24,746 bases of DNA. It comes from Terfezia claveryi (Eukaryota > Ascomycota > Pezizomycetes > Pezizales > Pezizaceae). A program made the position numbers and the translations under genes. The notes beneath the pieces were generated by a model that had not been told where the DNA came from, did not search any database, and saw only the letters and a program-made list of their open reading frames with translations. Position 1 is the stretch's first letter, and each line of letters begins with the position of its first letter. The stretch lies in assembly GCA_015179025.1 (NCBI GenBank), contig WHUX01000464.1, positions 1 to 24,746 of the forward strand, given 5' to 3'. Below are positions 10,032 through 20,232 of this stretch, piece by piece.

Positions 10032-10777
10032 GTGATAATGAGTAATAGGGAGATGAGTAGGACAAGGAACAGGGTCGTAGATATTTATTTTAGTTTGCTT
10101 TTTTGTTGTTGGCTTGGGGAGGGTTATATAGGAATTATAAGGGACTACAAGGGTGGGAATATTGATTAGCAGAGTAGTTTCAGGAGGAATTTTTCAGGGC
10201 AGGGTAGGATTTATTTTTTTTAGGGTATGTATTCTTTGGGCATTATATGTTAGAATAGTATGATTTATATATAGGGCAGTATGAGGTTTATAGCAGATTA
10301 TGGAGGTATGGAAATGGATACATTCTTTGCAAAAAAGGGGAAGGGAATATAGATTATGAAGGGAGTATAGCATGGGATGTAAACAGGTGCAGTGCGCGAG
10401 GATAGAATGCAAGGTAGAAATAAAAGTAAAAGAAAGGAGGGACTGCCAGAGGGCAATAGAGGGACATCTGTATGCCTTGGGCCTTAGGGCAGAGAAGGTA
10501 GATACTTGGCGTCAAGCAGAGGGAAAATGAAAGTCCTGCAACTGGGGACAGAGAAGGTAGATATAGAATGTCTAGGAAGGGCAGATTAGACATATGGCAT
10601 CTGGAGAGAAGGGTGGCAGACACTAGGCATCCGTATGGGTGGATATTAGACACTTGGTGTACTAAGATAGAGAAGCAGAATATTTGGTATCCAGCGCAGA
10701 GAAGGTGTCAGGATAAAAGGACTCAGGAAGTACAGCATTAGGAAAATAGAGGTCGCAAAGGTAGGCTACCAGATTGT
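10032..10777 (+). repeat. purine-rich tract with decayed minisatellite of about 29 bp
   Basis: The + strand is strikingly G+A-rich. From about 10460 to 10710 the word AGAGAAGG or a one-base variant recurs at 10491, 10550, 10605, 10669 and 10698. It is usually separated from the next copy by TTGGYRTC-like words (CTTGGCGTC, ATGGCATC, CTAGGCATCC, CTTGGTGT, TTTGGTATCC). Spacing of 29 or about 57-64 bases suggests a unit near 29 bp. No gene is evident, and the minus-strand frames at 10194-10653 are purine-skew artefacts. Confidence 0.55.
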
Positions 10778-10827
10778 TAGTTTGCCTATTGGGCACCTAT
10801 AGCACCTAAGATACGAAAGGCAAACTA
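10778..10827. repeat. 10-bp perfect inverted repeat (TAGTTTGCCT / AGGCAAACTA)
   Basis: The arms are 10778-10787 and 10818-10827, with 30 bases between. The right arm is the last non-desert sequence before the A+T-rich block begins, so it may mark an insertion boundary or a small hairpin. Confidence 0.5.
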
Positions 10828-13475
10828 AATTTGTTCCTGATGTATATCTAACTTCTTATTTTATTCTAGCTATTATATCTATCTATAACTGGAGGTATAA
10901 AAGAATAAGTATTATTTTCTATACTACCTAAAGGTTATAGATTAAAGGATCTAAGGTTTGAAATAATAACTTTACTTATATATATATATTCCTAAGAATA
11001 AGAAAAATAGACTAATATCTACTAATAAGCTTTATAATAAGGTATCATTTATTATTCATCTATATTCCTATCAATTAACTTATATATAATAAAGAAAGTA
11101 ATAAAAAAATATTACTTTAGTATTTTACTATATTACCTTGTTGATATCAAAAAAATATATAAAGAAGTACTCTATAAAATTCTAAAATAAATACCCACTA
11201 AAGTACTTAGTAGATATTAAAAAAATATATAAAGAAAATAGCTCTCATATTATACAATAGATATGTAAAAAAAACAGAAAAAATAAAATACTTTTTACTT
11301 TTGTTTATAAATATCTAACAAATATAGAAAGAAAGGTACAATAAAATATACAAATAAACATATAATAATTAAAAACAAAAATAGTAGATATAAGTAAACC
11401 TTAAAAAATTGATAATAAACTACTACTTATAGTATCTATGACATATTCTCTATCTATAATAAGTTTTCTATTTACAATACTAAAAACAAATCTAGATTAG
11501 TTCCTATTCTCCTTTCTAGTCTACTTTTTCTTTATCCTTACTATGATTGTTACTTTTATTATTATATTTACCCTTATTTTTATATATTAGCTTATTATTT
11601 TCTTTATTATTACTTGTAACTTGCTTCTTTTCTTTATCTTTATTATTGTTATTACTTATTGTTATCATAGTACCTAAATATAAAATCTGTTAATATACTC
11701 AGTTATTGACTTTACAATCATTTTTCTAAATAGAATCTTTATAGTCCTCATCTTCAATATTACTTGGAAAAAATTCAATTGGCCTTTCTCCACTAGGTAC
11801 TAAACAATCCTATTCTCTATTTACTAGAGTCTAATTTAGTTAGTTAAGCTTTTTTATTTTTTAAAAAATCTCCTAAAGCTTTCTATTAGTCTTATAGTCC
11901 TATATTTTCTTTTTTATCTTACTTGTTAGGATTATTATTATAGTTCTAGCTACTAATATATAAATATCTTATATTTAGATCAAGTATAAAAATGTATCTA
12001 CCTTCTCAATATTAGTTTTTATATTCTTATTACTTAAGTAATTGTTTATATTCCCCTCAGCTAATTTCTCTTATATAGTCTATATTCTACTATCTATTAC
12101 TACTGGGCTATATATTATTAGTCTAGTACCCAGATACTATTAAAATAATATTTCTAGTTTGATTGAAAGTATCATATTTAGTTACCTTGTCAAGTTAGGC
12201 ATAGGCCTGCTAGTTTATTAGTATAAAACTAATAACTACTGTATATTGCTATACTAGCTTTATTCCTATTACTTTCTACTTACTATTAGAGATTTTGAAT
12301 TCATAGAGCTTTTCTTACCTCTATAATTCTAAATAGACTTGCTTAAACTTCTCAAATAGCTAATAGTGCTAGTATAAAATATATGTCTTTTTATAGATAA
12401 AGTTCAAGTTGTAGGTTCTTTGAACTAGTTATTTAAAGTTAACTTATTTTATATTGAATAACTAGTTCTTTTTAGTACCTATTACTCTTTTAGTAGTAGT
12501 AGTATATTTAGACTTTTTAGTCTCTACTTTGAGTATCCTATTTACTTTTTGTCTTTTCTAGTTCTTAGTCTACTACTATGATAGTAAGAGTCCAAAAAGT
12601 TTTTTATATATTTTTAGAATTTTTTTCATATAGGGATTAGTAAAGATACTTTATATATTCTTCCCCTTACTAAATTCTATATCTAGATTAGACTTCCAAA
12701 GGCCATATAGAAAGTTAGTATATTTAGCATAACGATTCTTTTGAAGTTTCAGTCTTATTTTTATTTTTTCTAAAATATTTTTAGCTAGTTTAGCTCTTAA
12801 TATTGTTCTTTCTAGAATATATGTAATTGGAAGTAGATAGAAGTCTAGTTCTACTTTTATTCTTTTTCTTGTTAGAACATTCTCAACTGAAGGTAGGATA
12901 AGGGCTTGTTTATCTCTTATTCTTCTTGTTATTAGAATATCTTCAACTAAGTAAACTAATTTTACTCTTGTTTTTCTTTTCTTTAAAATATACTTTATTA
13001 TTTATATTATTTAGATTGTCTTTCTTTTGTCCTACTCTAGTGCTAGGCTAACTAATACATTACCAGTTGTTTTACTTTTCTTTTAAGGATAGCTTACTAT
13101 TATAGATTCTTAAATATAAACTTCATTAGTAGTTTTTCTACTTTAGGCTTAAAATTAAACTACTTCATATAACTAGCATATAATATTGTACAAGTTTTTT
13201 TTTATTTTTAGAGATCTATAAAGTTTTCATGAATTTTAGATAATTATTTTAACCTATTTAGGATAAAAGCTAGCTAAAATAGGCTTAAATAGCAAGTTTT
13301 TAAACTCTTTTATATAGATCTGGCTGAATTTTCAATAAAAAAACTCATTTTATAGTGTATACTATATATGACCTTTATATTAGTATCTGCAATATAACTT
13401 TATAATATATACTCTTTTATTATCTATACAGTTGCTAGTTATTTGAATAAGAATATCTATAATTGAGATTACTAA
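10828..13475. other. hypermutated A+T-rich desert, left part
   Basis: TpA is everywhere, CpG is nearly absent, and CA/TG are scarce, while CT and AG remain. That is the residue expected from extensive CpA-to-TpA (RIP-like) mutation on both strands. Most frames are dense in TAG and TAA. The + strand is pyrimidine-rich at about 11500-13000, so former coding, if any, was probably on the minus strand. One such frame stays open for about 116 codons (13001-12654). I cannot identify the original element. Confidence 0.65.
12651..13001 (-). pseudogene. stop-free minus frame inside the desert, no ATG
   Basis: Between TAA at 13004-13002 and TAA at 12653-12651 the minus frame has no stop for about 116 codons and no ATG. 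It encodes a Lys/Leu/Ile-rich chain with some non-random-looking segments (KYTNFLYGLWKSNLDIEF). In DNA this A+T-rich such a stretch is unusual. It may be a piece of a retrotransposon protein whose codons lacked the CA or TGG sites that turn into stops. The function is unknown and it could be chance. Confidence 0.3.
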
Positions 13476-13480
13476 TAGTA
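13476..13480. repeat. target-site duplication, left copy (TAGTA)
   Basis: TAGTA directly precedes the GGGG end of the left terminal inverted repeat, and the same five bases follow CCCC at the right end (16225-16229). PIF/Harbinger elements usually duplicate three bases (TWA), so five is unusual. TAG or GTA alone would leave asymmetric ends. Confidence 0.6.
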
Positions 13481-13537
13481 GGGGTGGTCAATTGTTATTT
13501 CAATTAAGCTAATTTTAATTAAGAAGTGCCTTGGCAA
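13481..13537 (+). repeat. Harbinger left terminal inverted repeat, 57 bp
   Basis: It starts GGGGTGGTCAATTGTTATT and matches the complement of 16168-16224 at 53 of 57 positions. Three of the four differences (13500, 13514, 13527) have T here and C in the right arm. Confidence 0.9.
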
Positions 13538-13667
13538 AGCAAAACTAGATATTTTAATTGACCCCCCTAAAGCCGAGCTGCAATTAAATCTTCAGTTAAG
13601 CCTGCTTAGTAACACTTACCTACAAGTAACCCCGAAATCAACTTCTTAGCATTCAAGTCAAGTCGAC

Positions 13668-14957
13668 ATGCTACGACCCACACAGCGGGGGGTTTTGCTA
13701 AACCACACTTCGGAGATTATAGAACATCTTATACAGCTGCTGAAGGAGCTTCCCAGTGATGACACGATATTGGAGCTGTTGGTTGAAGTGTTGGACGTTC
13801 ATACGAAGATATTGTCACGCCAGTATTTGGCTGCTCGAGGGAGTGCTGGAAGGCATGATGCAAAAGAGGTATCGATCCTAGAGAACTTGATTAGGAACTA
13901 CCCAGAATCTGCATTCTTAAATCTATTCAGAATGCATCGAACATCCTTTTGGATACTTGTGGATCTCATAACTCCTGTCTGGCCTGCAGAACCAAAGACA
14001 AAGAAAACTCATCGTCCAATCTATCAGCAGATTGCTGTCGCTCTATATGTTCTTGGAAGTGTTGGCGGAGGAGAGCTGGAGCAGTCCCGAATCGCATTGA
14101 ACATATCTAAAGGAGCTGTAGGAACTTATGTGTGGCGTACACTTGAAGTTCTCAGTAAGCTTTTACCTGAGTATGTCAAATGGCCATCAGTTGAAGAGCG
14201 TGCAAGGTCTGCAGAGCAGCACAGTACGGAAGAAAGGGTGCAGGAGATTTTCCAAGACTGTGTGGGGTTTTTGGATGGATCAATCATAGTTCTCCGGGAT
14301 AAGCCTCAGATAGATCCAGATGCATACTTCTCCAGAAAAAAAGAGTATGGAATTAATCTTCAAGCAGTTTGTGATTGGAACCGACGCTTTATATATGTGA
14401 GTATGGGGCATACAGCAGTAACACATGACTCCACTGCTTTCAAAAGTTCCAAGCTCTACAAAAACCGCAATTCCTACTTCCGCAACCATGAATATCTACT
14501 TGCAGACAAAGCCTATAGCCTTGAAAGGTATGTGATTGTACCTTTCAAAGAGCCCTATGCACGAGAGCGTCCTAAGGCTGCCTTCAATTATCAACTCTCT
14601 ATACCACGGGTTAAAATTGAGCATGCATTTGGAGTACTCAAAGGAAGGTTTCTGTCCCTACGGAGCTTGCCTATACGTATTGGCTTGGATCAATAAGAAG
14701 GGCATGAGTGGGTTGCAATGTGGATATCAGCATGTGTGGTTCTTCATAATTGGCTACATGAGGTATTGAATGAGTCTGAGGATAGCTAGTTGGAAGATTA
14801 CTTAGATTCATTATTATCTACACTACTTGAAGATGAACTTCCACAAAGACATCAGGGAGTGAATCAAGACAGAGCTAATGCAGAAGCAAGAGTTGGTAAA
14901 ATTCGACGGGAGGAGTTGGTGAGGCAGGTTGCTGAGATTCTACTTACCGTGGTTTAA
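13668..14957 (+). pseudogene. Harbinger transposase (DDE_Tnp_4 type), two nonsense codons
   Basis: ATG 13668 opens a 342-codon frame to TAA 14694-14696. The same frame then continues through TAG 14787-14789 to TAA 14955-14957, giving 429 codons in all. A helix-turn-helix-like region lies at residues 120-165 (IYQQIAVALYVLG...). The catalytic triad is visible: D203 in GFLDGS, D280 in LLADKAYS and E318 in KIEHAFGVLKGRF, with 37 residues between the second D and E. After the first stop comes CVVLHNWLHE, the C-terminal LHN motif normal for this family, so the protein was longer than 342 residues. The nuclease would cut and rejoin the element at its TIRs. Both stops are easily derived from CAA/CAG. 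A 342-residue product would keep D, D and E but lose the C-terminal helix. The start lies 130 bases inside the left TIR. Confidence 0.88.
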
Positions 14958-14970
14958 GGATCTCTTCATG

Positions 14971-16005
14971 TTATTCGCTTGGGGTATTGTTGGCGGGGGT
15001 ATTGGGGTATTGGGGGGCGGGAGTGTTGTTGGCGGGGGTATTGGGGTATTGGGGGCCGGGGAGGAGTTGGTTCAGAGGTTCATTGCGTCCTGTCATTATA
15101 GACATCATCTGCATGAAGAGCTGAAATTGCTGAGCCTGAGCCTCTATTTGCATCCTCAGTTGCTGAGCCTGAGCATCCACTTGTATCTTCACTATATGCT
15201 CCTGAGCTTCTAATTGCTTTGCAAACCTGCGTTCTTCTAACTCCTGCTACCTCTCTTTAAATTCCAGGTGCTGCTTTTGAAGCTCTCTTTCTAGCTGAAT
15301 ACGCCTATCCTCTTTCTCAAGCTCAATAAGCCCACAGGCACCAATTATCTTCTGAAGCTCCTCCGCTTTTGTTTTCTCTCGAACTCGCCTTTTTGCTGGC
15401 GACTTCTCAGTGAATGTCGCCTTGGGAGGCGGAGTCTGTTCCCATTCGAAGTCATCATCATCTGAGCCGATATCCTCCGCCTTTTCTTCAAGTTGTGATG
15501 TTGAGTCTAGCGACTTTGGCTCTGGAGGTGCTGACTCCAAGATATTGATAGGTATGACATTTGGCCGAGATTCCCAAATCTCATCCAATCTCCAGAACAG
15601 TGGACATTTTGACTCTAAAAGTGCATTAAATGTTAGGGCATTATCTTCACTGCGAACTCCTTTACCTAATTGATCCTGTAGCTTTCGCATATTTCTCCAT
15701 GCATTCTTCATTTTTTAGGCCTTTTCCCCAATGCGCTTCACTATGATATCTTTATTGTCTCCAAAAACCTGCTCCTTTACATCCTTATGCAATGCAGATT
15801 GTTTGCCACGCAGACTCTGCTGGTTCTCTTCTATCCAACAAACCATTCGCTCTATATCTTCTTTGACCCAGTTTCGAATGCGAGTAGTTTTCTGCCTTTC
15901 AGAGGTTATTGCACAATATTGGGTGATGTCGAGATAGGAGGGTGTCGTGATATCGAGATATCGAGGGGTGGGTGGTGTTGTAATGTCAAGGGTGGGTGGT
16001 GTCAC
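14971..16005 (-). pseudogene. Harbinger Myb/SANT-like DNA-binding protein, two nonsense codons
   Basis: One minus frame, open from an upstream TAA at 16056-16054 to TAA 14973-14971, is broken by TAA 15717-15715 and TAG 15249-15247. The order is a Thr/Pro-rich start with repeated LDITTP (15920-16005), a SANT-like domain (NWVKEDIERMVCWIEEN, then LRGK, then NAWRNMRKL across the first stop), a CPLFWRLDEIW motif near 15580-15610, an acidic patch, a basic KRRVREKTK, a Glu/Gln coiled coil with repeated AQAQQ, and a 13-residue repeat (PQYPNTPANNTP) at the end. Such proteins accompany Harbinger transposases. Both stops fit CAA/CAG changed by C-to-T. No ATG precedes the SANT domain in frame, so 16005 (GTG) is only a convenient limit and the true start is lost or in another exon. 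Confidence 0.8.
14978..15060 (-). repeat. 39-bp tandem repeat encoding 13 residues, two copies
   Basis: Two adjacent copies with a 39-base period encode PQYPNTPANNTP plus one residue at the C-terminus of the SANT-like protein. On the + strand they appear as G-rich GGCGGGGGTATTGGGG runs. Confidence 0.85.
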
Positions 16006-16070
16006 GTTGAGGTGTGTTGCGATGATGTTGACTCTTTGTTGACCAGAGCTAATTTAATTTCAATTATCTC

Positions 16071-16096
16071 GTTAAGGGACTCTAGAGTCCCTTAAC
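16071..16096. repeat. 26-bp perfect palindrome upstream of the SANT gene
   Basis: The half-site GTTAAGGGACTCT is followed at once by its exact complement with no spacer. AATTTAATT on the left (16051-16059) and its partner AATTAAATT on the right (about 16110-16118) extend it as an imperfect palindrome. It lies between the right TIR and the SANT gene, where a promoter or binding site could be. Confidence 0.8.
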
Positions 16097-16167
16097 CAAT
16101 TAAGAGTTCAATTAAATTACCATTAAGGCTCTGGCCAATGAGCGGTGAGGCCAAGCAGCTAAGGCGC

Positions 16168-16224
16168 TTGCCAAGGCGCTTCATAATTAAGATTAGCTTA
16201 ATTGGAATAACAATTGACCACCCC
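16168..16224 (-). repeat. Harbinger right terminal inverted repeat, 57 bp
   Basis: This is the complement of the left arm with four mismatches. It ends CCACCCC at 16224 and is followed by TAGTA. It keeps the CpG near its inner end that has become TpG in the left arm. Confidence 0.9.
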
Positions 16225-16229
16225 TAGTA
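16225..16229. repeat. target-site duplication, right copy (TAGTA)
   Basis: The same five bases as 13476-13480, directly outside the right TIR. Confidence 0.6.
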
Positions 16230-18169
16230 TAAGAATAATTAACTATAATTCTACTTTAGATCTTCTAATATGACCTCTATAAAAGCCTATATAATATATT
16301 TTTTAATAGTATCTATAATATAGCTTTATAATATATACCTTTTTAGTATCTTTACAGTAAATGTTATAAATTTAAATTACTATAAAAGTACTAATAATTC
16401 TATAAAACTTATAGATAAATAGAAGATAACTACCAAAATCTTCTGTTTATATAAATAAAAACACTAATTCTTTATTTACAAGTAAACCTAAATGCTATTA
16501 ACTAAATATAGCTACATAACTAGTATTACTATAAGAAATGTATATAAGTTCTTATATTATGAATCTTACCTGCACTAAATTCTATATATAAATAAATAGA
16601 TCTAAAGTTTAATTTTATTTGATATATAAAGATATTAGGCTAAAATAAAATTGAAAAGTACCTGTCTAAATCTTAATATGAGGACTTTCCTCTATAATAA
16701 CTTCCTCTATTACTTATACTTCCTATTGTATTTACTATTACTTTTGTTTATAAATCTGGTATTACTACAACTACCTTATTCTTCTTTAGTTCTTAGTCTT
16801 AAGAGTAGGCAAAGAAAACTTTAGTAGCTAATTTATAGAATTTTACTACTGACTAGTAGTATGTGAGATACTAATAATAAAGGAAAGCTAAAATAATAAA
16901 GAAAGTTTTTTAGGTTAGGAATGTTTATATAGTAAGTATAGAAGTTGCCTTAAAGTTTTCTGAAGAGGCTTCTTATTCTCTTTATCAACCTCCTAGCTTA
17001 GTATTGCTCTCTTATATCTCTACTTCTCATTCCTAAGAAACCATCTTACTATTTCTAATATAATTTATATTAGTATTATCTTTATTTGGTATAGAAAGTA
17101 CTTTTAGTATTAAATATTATACCTGATTTTTTACTTAATATCAAATTTAATAATTTCTAGAAGTTTAGGATTAAAGATTAGCTATCAGCTAATAATAAAA
17201 GTAGATTAAATTAAGTGAGTTACTATATAATACTACTATTTACTCTTTTTCTATTTCTTACTATAGATTAGTTTCTAGCATTTTAAGTCTCCTAATATTA
17301 TATTATATATAGTTGCTAAATACTTTAAATATGATCTACTTAAAGTAATAGGAAAATATAATGATCAATATCTGTTTAATAGAACTATCTAAAATAGAAT
17401 AAGCTTATATGACTATTGCACTTACTTAAATAATATAGGATATGTATATAATTTTATATAAGGCAAGTAAAAAAAGTATAGAAGTTATATTTAGACACTA
17501 TAAATTTAGCTTTTTACTTAATATTTATATTAACTAGCATTTTTGATTGTATTAAAATAATAAAAAATTGGAAGTAGGTTCATATAAAATAATAAAAGAG
17601 TAGAAAAAGTAGATAATAGAAGATAAGAAGTGGATTAAATAGTAGAAGATAGAGACATACCAAATTTATCTAGCTTAAGTAATATCTCTAGTTACTTCCT
17701 TTAGGTAAGTATAAATTAAGGTATATACTATCTAATATATTAACCTAGCTATATTACCTTTACACATACCTCATAATATCTAGAATGGCATAACTTTCTT
17801 CCCTGATAAAGAAGCTCATATAACTAAACTACCTATACTACTACAAGTAATAAATAATATTATTACTAGTATAGTAATTGATAAGTTATTAGGATAACTA
17901 TATTAATATTAACTATACTATTGAGAAAATATATTAAGTGTGAGTATAAAAAATAGATAAAATAGTTAACTTACTAGGTTATCTTCTATTGGCTAAACTA
18001 GCTCTTGTAGAATAGATTATATTATTAACTCAATACTCTTATAAATATGGTACTATTATAAACTATTTTAGTAGTTCAATATAAAGCTAGAGTAACTCAA
18101 GATAGTGGTAGCCTGTATTAAACTTATATAGTTATAGATAATTTTTCTAGTTATAGATATATTCTCTTA

Positions 18170-18280
18170 TTACAGATAGATTATTTTATTATAGATATCT
18201 TATTATAGATATCTTATTATAAATCTCTTGTTATGAATATTTTATTATAAAAATATTATTATAGATTTCATTCCTTATTT
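18170..18280. repeat. degenerate tandem repeat, unit about 14 bp
   Basis: Words such as TTATTATAGATATC recur several times in a row with drift (TTATTATAAATCTC, TTTTATTATAAAAATATT). This could be decayed tandem sequence or low-complexity drift. Confidence 0.45.
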
Positions 18281-18977
18281 CAAATAGGCTATAGAAGTAG
18301 ATATAATTAGTATTAGCAATAAAGTAGTCTACTTTTATCCTCCAATTCTAAGGCAAGTAGCCAATCTACTAAAAGAGGATATTACTATATAGGGATTCTT
18401 TTCAGAACTATTAACAGGATTATTACTTATATAGTTTATTATAGTTGTAATTATTATTAATAATATTTACTTTATAATAAGTATTATACTAAATAAACTA
18501 CTTTATAATATAATCAAATACTATAAAGTTAATAATGAACTTACTTTTGAAAGACTTTAGCAGCTATAAAAAGATACTACTAGACTCTAATACTTCATTA
18601 ATGTAGTAGTTACATAATTAATAATATTTCAGTCTATCTAATTAGTTATAGACTAATTCAACTCTAATAAAATTGCTTCCTAAGTAGTAGATATAAAGCT
18701 TTTATAGAAGATTTAGTTTGATTGATATAATTTAGTATTCTTTATGAGCTTGTACAATAGTGTATAGATCTTTTACTTTAATGAGTATACTTACTATAAT
18801 TTATTATAAGTTACTTGTTTCTATTATTACTTAAGTAATAGCTAATAATCATAGAGTTTATATCAAGATTATTAATTCCTATTAGTAAGTTAATAATATA
18901 CTAAAATATTGATGACTCAACTTCTTATATACTAAATACTCTTTCAGATCTACTATGTCTCTAATAGGGCAATCATT

Positions 18978-19163
18978 TATATTTGCAAAAAAAAAGTCTG
19001 CTTCAGATACTTTAGATACTTCATCAATCTCAGTTTTGCAATTATTACCTTCAGGTATTTCAGTTTTATAATATTTGGCTTTAGGTGGCTGCAGGTACTT
19101 TCTGAAGCTACTTGAAGCTACTTGAAGCTACCTAAAAGAAGCTAAATTTTTTTTGCAGATATA
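18978..19163. mobile_element. candidate 186-bp MITE with 17-bp inverted ends
   Basis: The left end TATATTTGCAAAAAAAA (18978-18994) and the complement of the right end (19147-19163, TATATCTGCAAAAAAAA) differ at one base. The interior contains CA, TG and CTGCAGG-like words almost absent from the desert around it, plus three 10-bp units (19101-19130, CTTGAAGCTA variants). The TATA at the ends would fit a TA target duplication as in Tc1/mariner-derived MITEs. No coding capacity. Confidence 0.55.
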
Positions 19164-20168
19164 GTATTTGGTATATATATTAGTATAATAGTATTTCTCA
19201 ACTAGAATAATAGTATAAAAATGTGGGTAGGAGTTCTAGTATTACCTTTTAAGAAGGTATATTTCTAATTTATAAATATAAATAGAGTAGTAGAGTAACT
19301 ATATTAAGACTTTCAGAGATTATAAAACTTATAGCTAGCCCCAATTAACTATTAAGATATAGTGTAATATAACTGGATTTGACTAATATCTATAAGAATA
19401 TATTAGAGCTATTAAAAAGTAATATCACTAATAGATCTAGACTATTTAATAGCTCTAGCTAGACTAAGTCCAAGCTTAGGAATAATTCTAGAGACCAAAT
19501 AATAAAGGACAATATTAACTATTATTCTAGTTATAGTGCTAAATTATCTTCTTATAGTGAAAGCTCTGATAGTATAACTGAGCTTTTAGAGTTATTCTAT
19601 AGTATAGAGAATTCAAGTAATAATAATAATAATAATTTACATAATAACTATAAAGATATTATAGACTCTTTTTAGTAGGATTAGACAATCATATATTTAG
19701 ATTAGAATTAGATTTATTGTACTATAGATATACTATAATATAATTAATATTATAGATAGTATCTGAAGAACTAATATAATATCTTCTATAGAATATATAA
19801 TAAGTATATACTATCTATTATAGTAGTAAATAAGGATAAATAGGAGAAATATGTGATTTTTTTTAAGTTTTTTTAGTATTGAATTAGTTGTTTGTTTTTA
19901 GTTACTAGTAATTTTATTTATTTAAATAGATAGTATTGGTTTTAGAAATTTACTTGTTAATATTGATATCTAAATAAACTTATTTGAGTATCTAGAAAAA
20001 GTACAAAAAACTGATACTCAAACAGGCTTGTTATAGTCTCAAATTTAAAAGTTAATATACTAGTTGAGTATGAAATTTTACAGTAGATTTAGATGTCAAA
20101 AAAGCTAGAGATTTGATAGTTGAATAAAGTTATATAGGTATTAAAACTATAGAGAAATATAATAGTTG

Positions 20169-20216
20169 AATAGGCTTGTTTAAATATGAAGTAAGGATAT
20201 ATAAGATTTAATAGTT
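20169..20216 (+). repeat. 48-bp direct repeat, copy 1
   Basis: It starts AATAGGCTTGTTTAAATATG and aligns end to end with 20883-20930 with scattered, mostly transition, differences. Related TAGTTGAAYAGGCTTGTTT words also occur near 20020-20060, 20118 and 20978, so this may belong to a decayed tandem family. Confidence 0.5.
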
Positions 20217-20232
20217 ATAAAGTATTGTTAGG

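Larger units (their letters stand above)
13481..16224. mobile_element. PIF/Harbinger DNA transposon, 2,744 bp, two genes
   Basis: The element is bounded by 57-bp terminal inverted repeats, with TAGTA on both sides. It carries a DDE transposase on + and a Myb/SANT-like protein on -, arranged tail to tail with 13 bases between their stop codons. Harbinger elements need both proteins: the nuclease, and a SANT-type partner that helps nuclear import and binds DNA. Base composition is ordinary, in sharp contrast to the desert on both sides, so it inserted after most of that mutation. It is now inactive as read, because each gene carries two nonsense codons, all four of the TAA/TAG type that a C-to-T change of CAA or CAG gives. 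Confidence 0.88.
16230..20230. other. hypermutated A+T-rich desert, right part
   Basis: This part has the same TpA-rich, CpG-free texture as the block left of the Harbinger element, which probably split it. No gene can be supported. Local features are a tandem stretch at about 18170-18280 with a unit near 14 bp (TTATTATAGATATC variants), a 186-bp non-mutated island at 18978-19163, and a (TAA)n run near 19618-19635. The identity of the original element is not visible. Confidence 0.6.

Noticed and set aside
9573..10653. Pro/Leu/Tyr-rich minus frames
   Set aside because: They reflect the purine-rich + strand. The + frame of the 8109-10025 gene explains the left part, and minisatellite explains the rest.
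10828..13475. Mitochondrial or bacterial origin for the A+T-rich block
   Set aside because: No mitochondrial or bacterial gene is readable. The retained CT/AG with loss of CA/TG/CG and flanking nuclear transposons fit RIP-like mutation better.
14997..15062. G-rich + strand runs as a G-quadruplex regulatory element
   Set aside because: They are the complement of the Pro/Asn/Thr repeat codons. The coding explanation is sufficient, although folding is not excluded.
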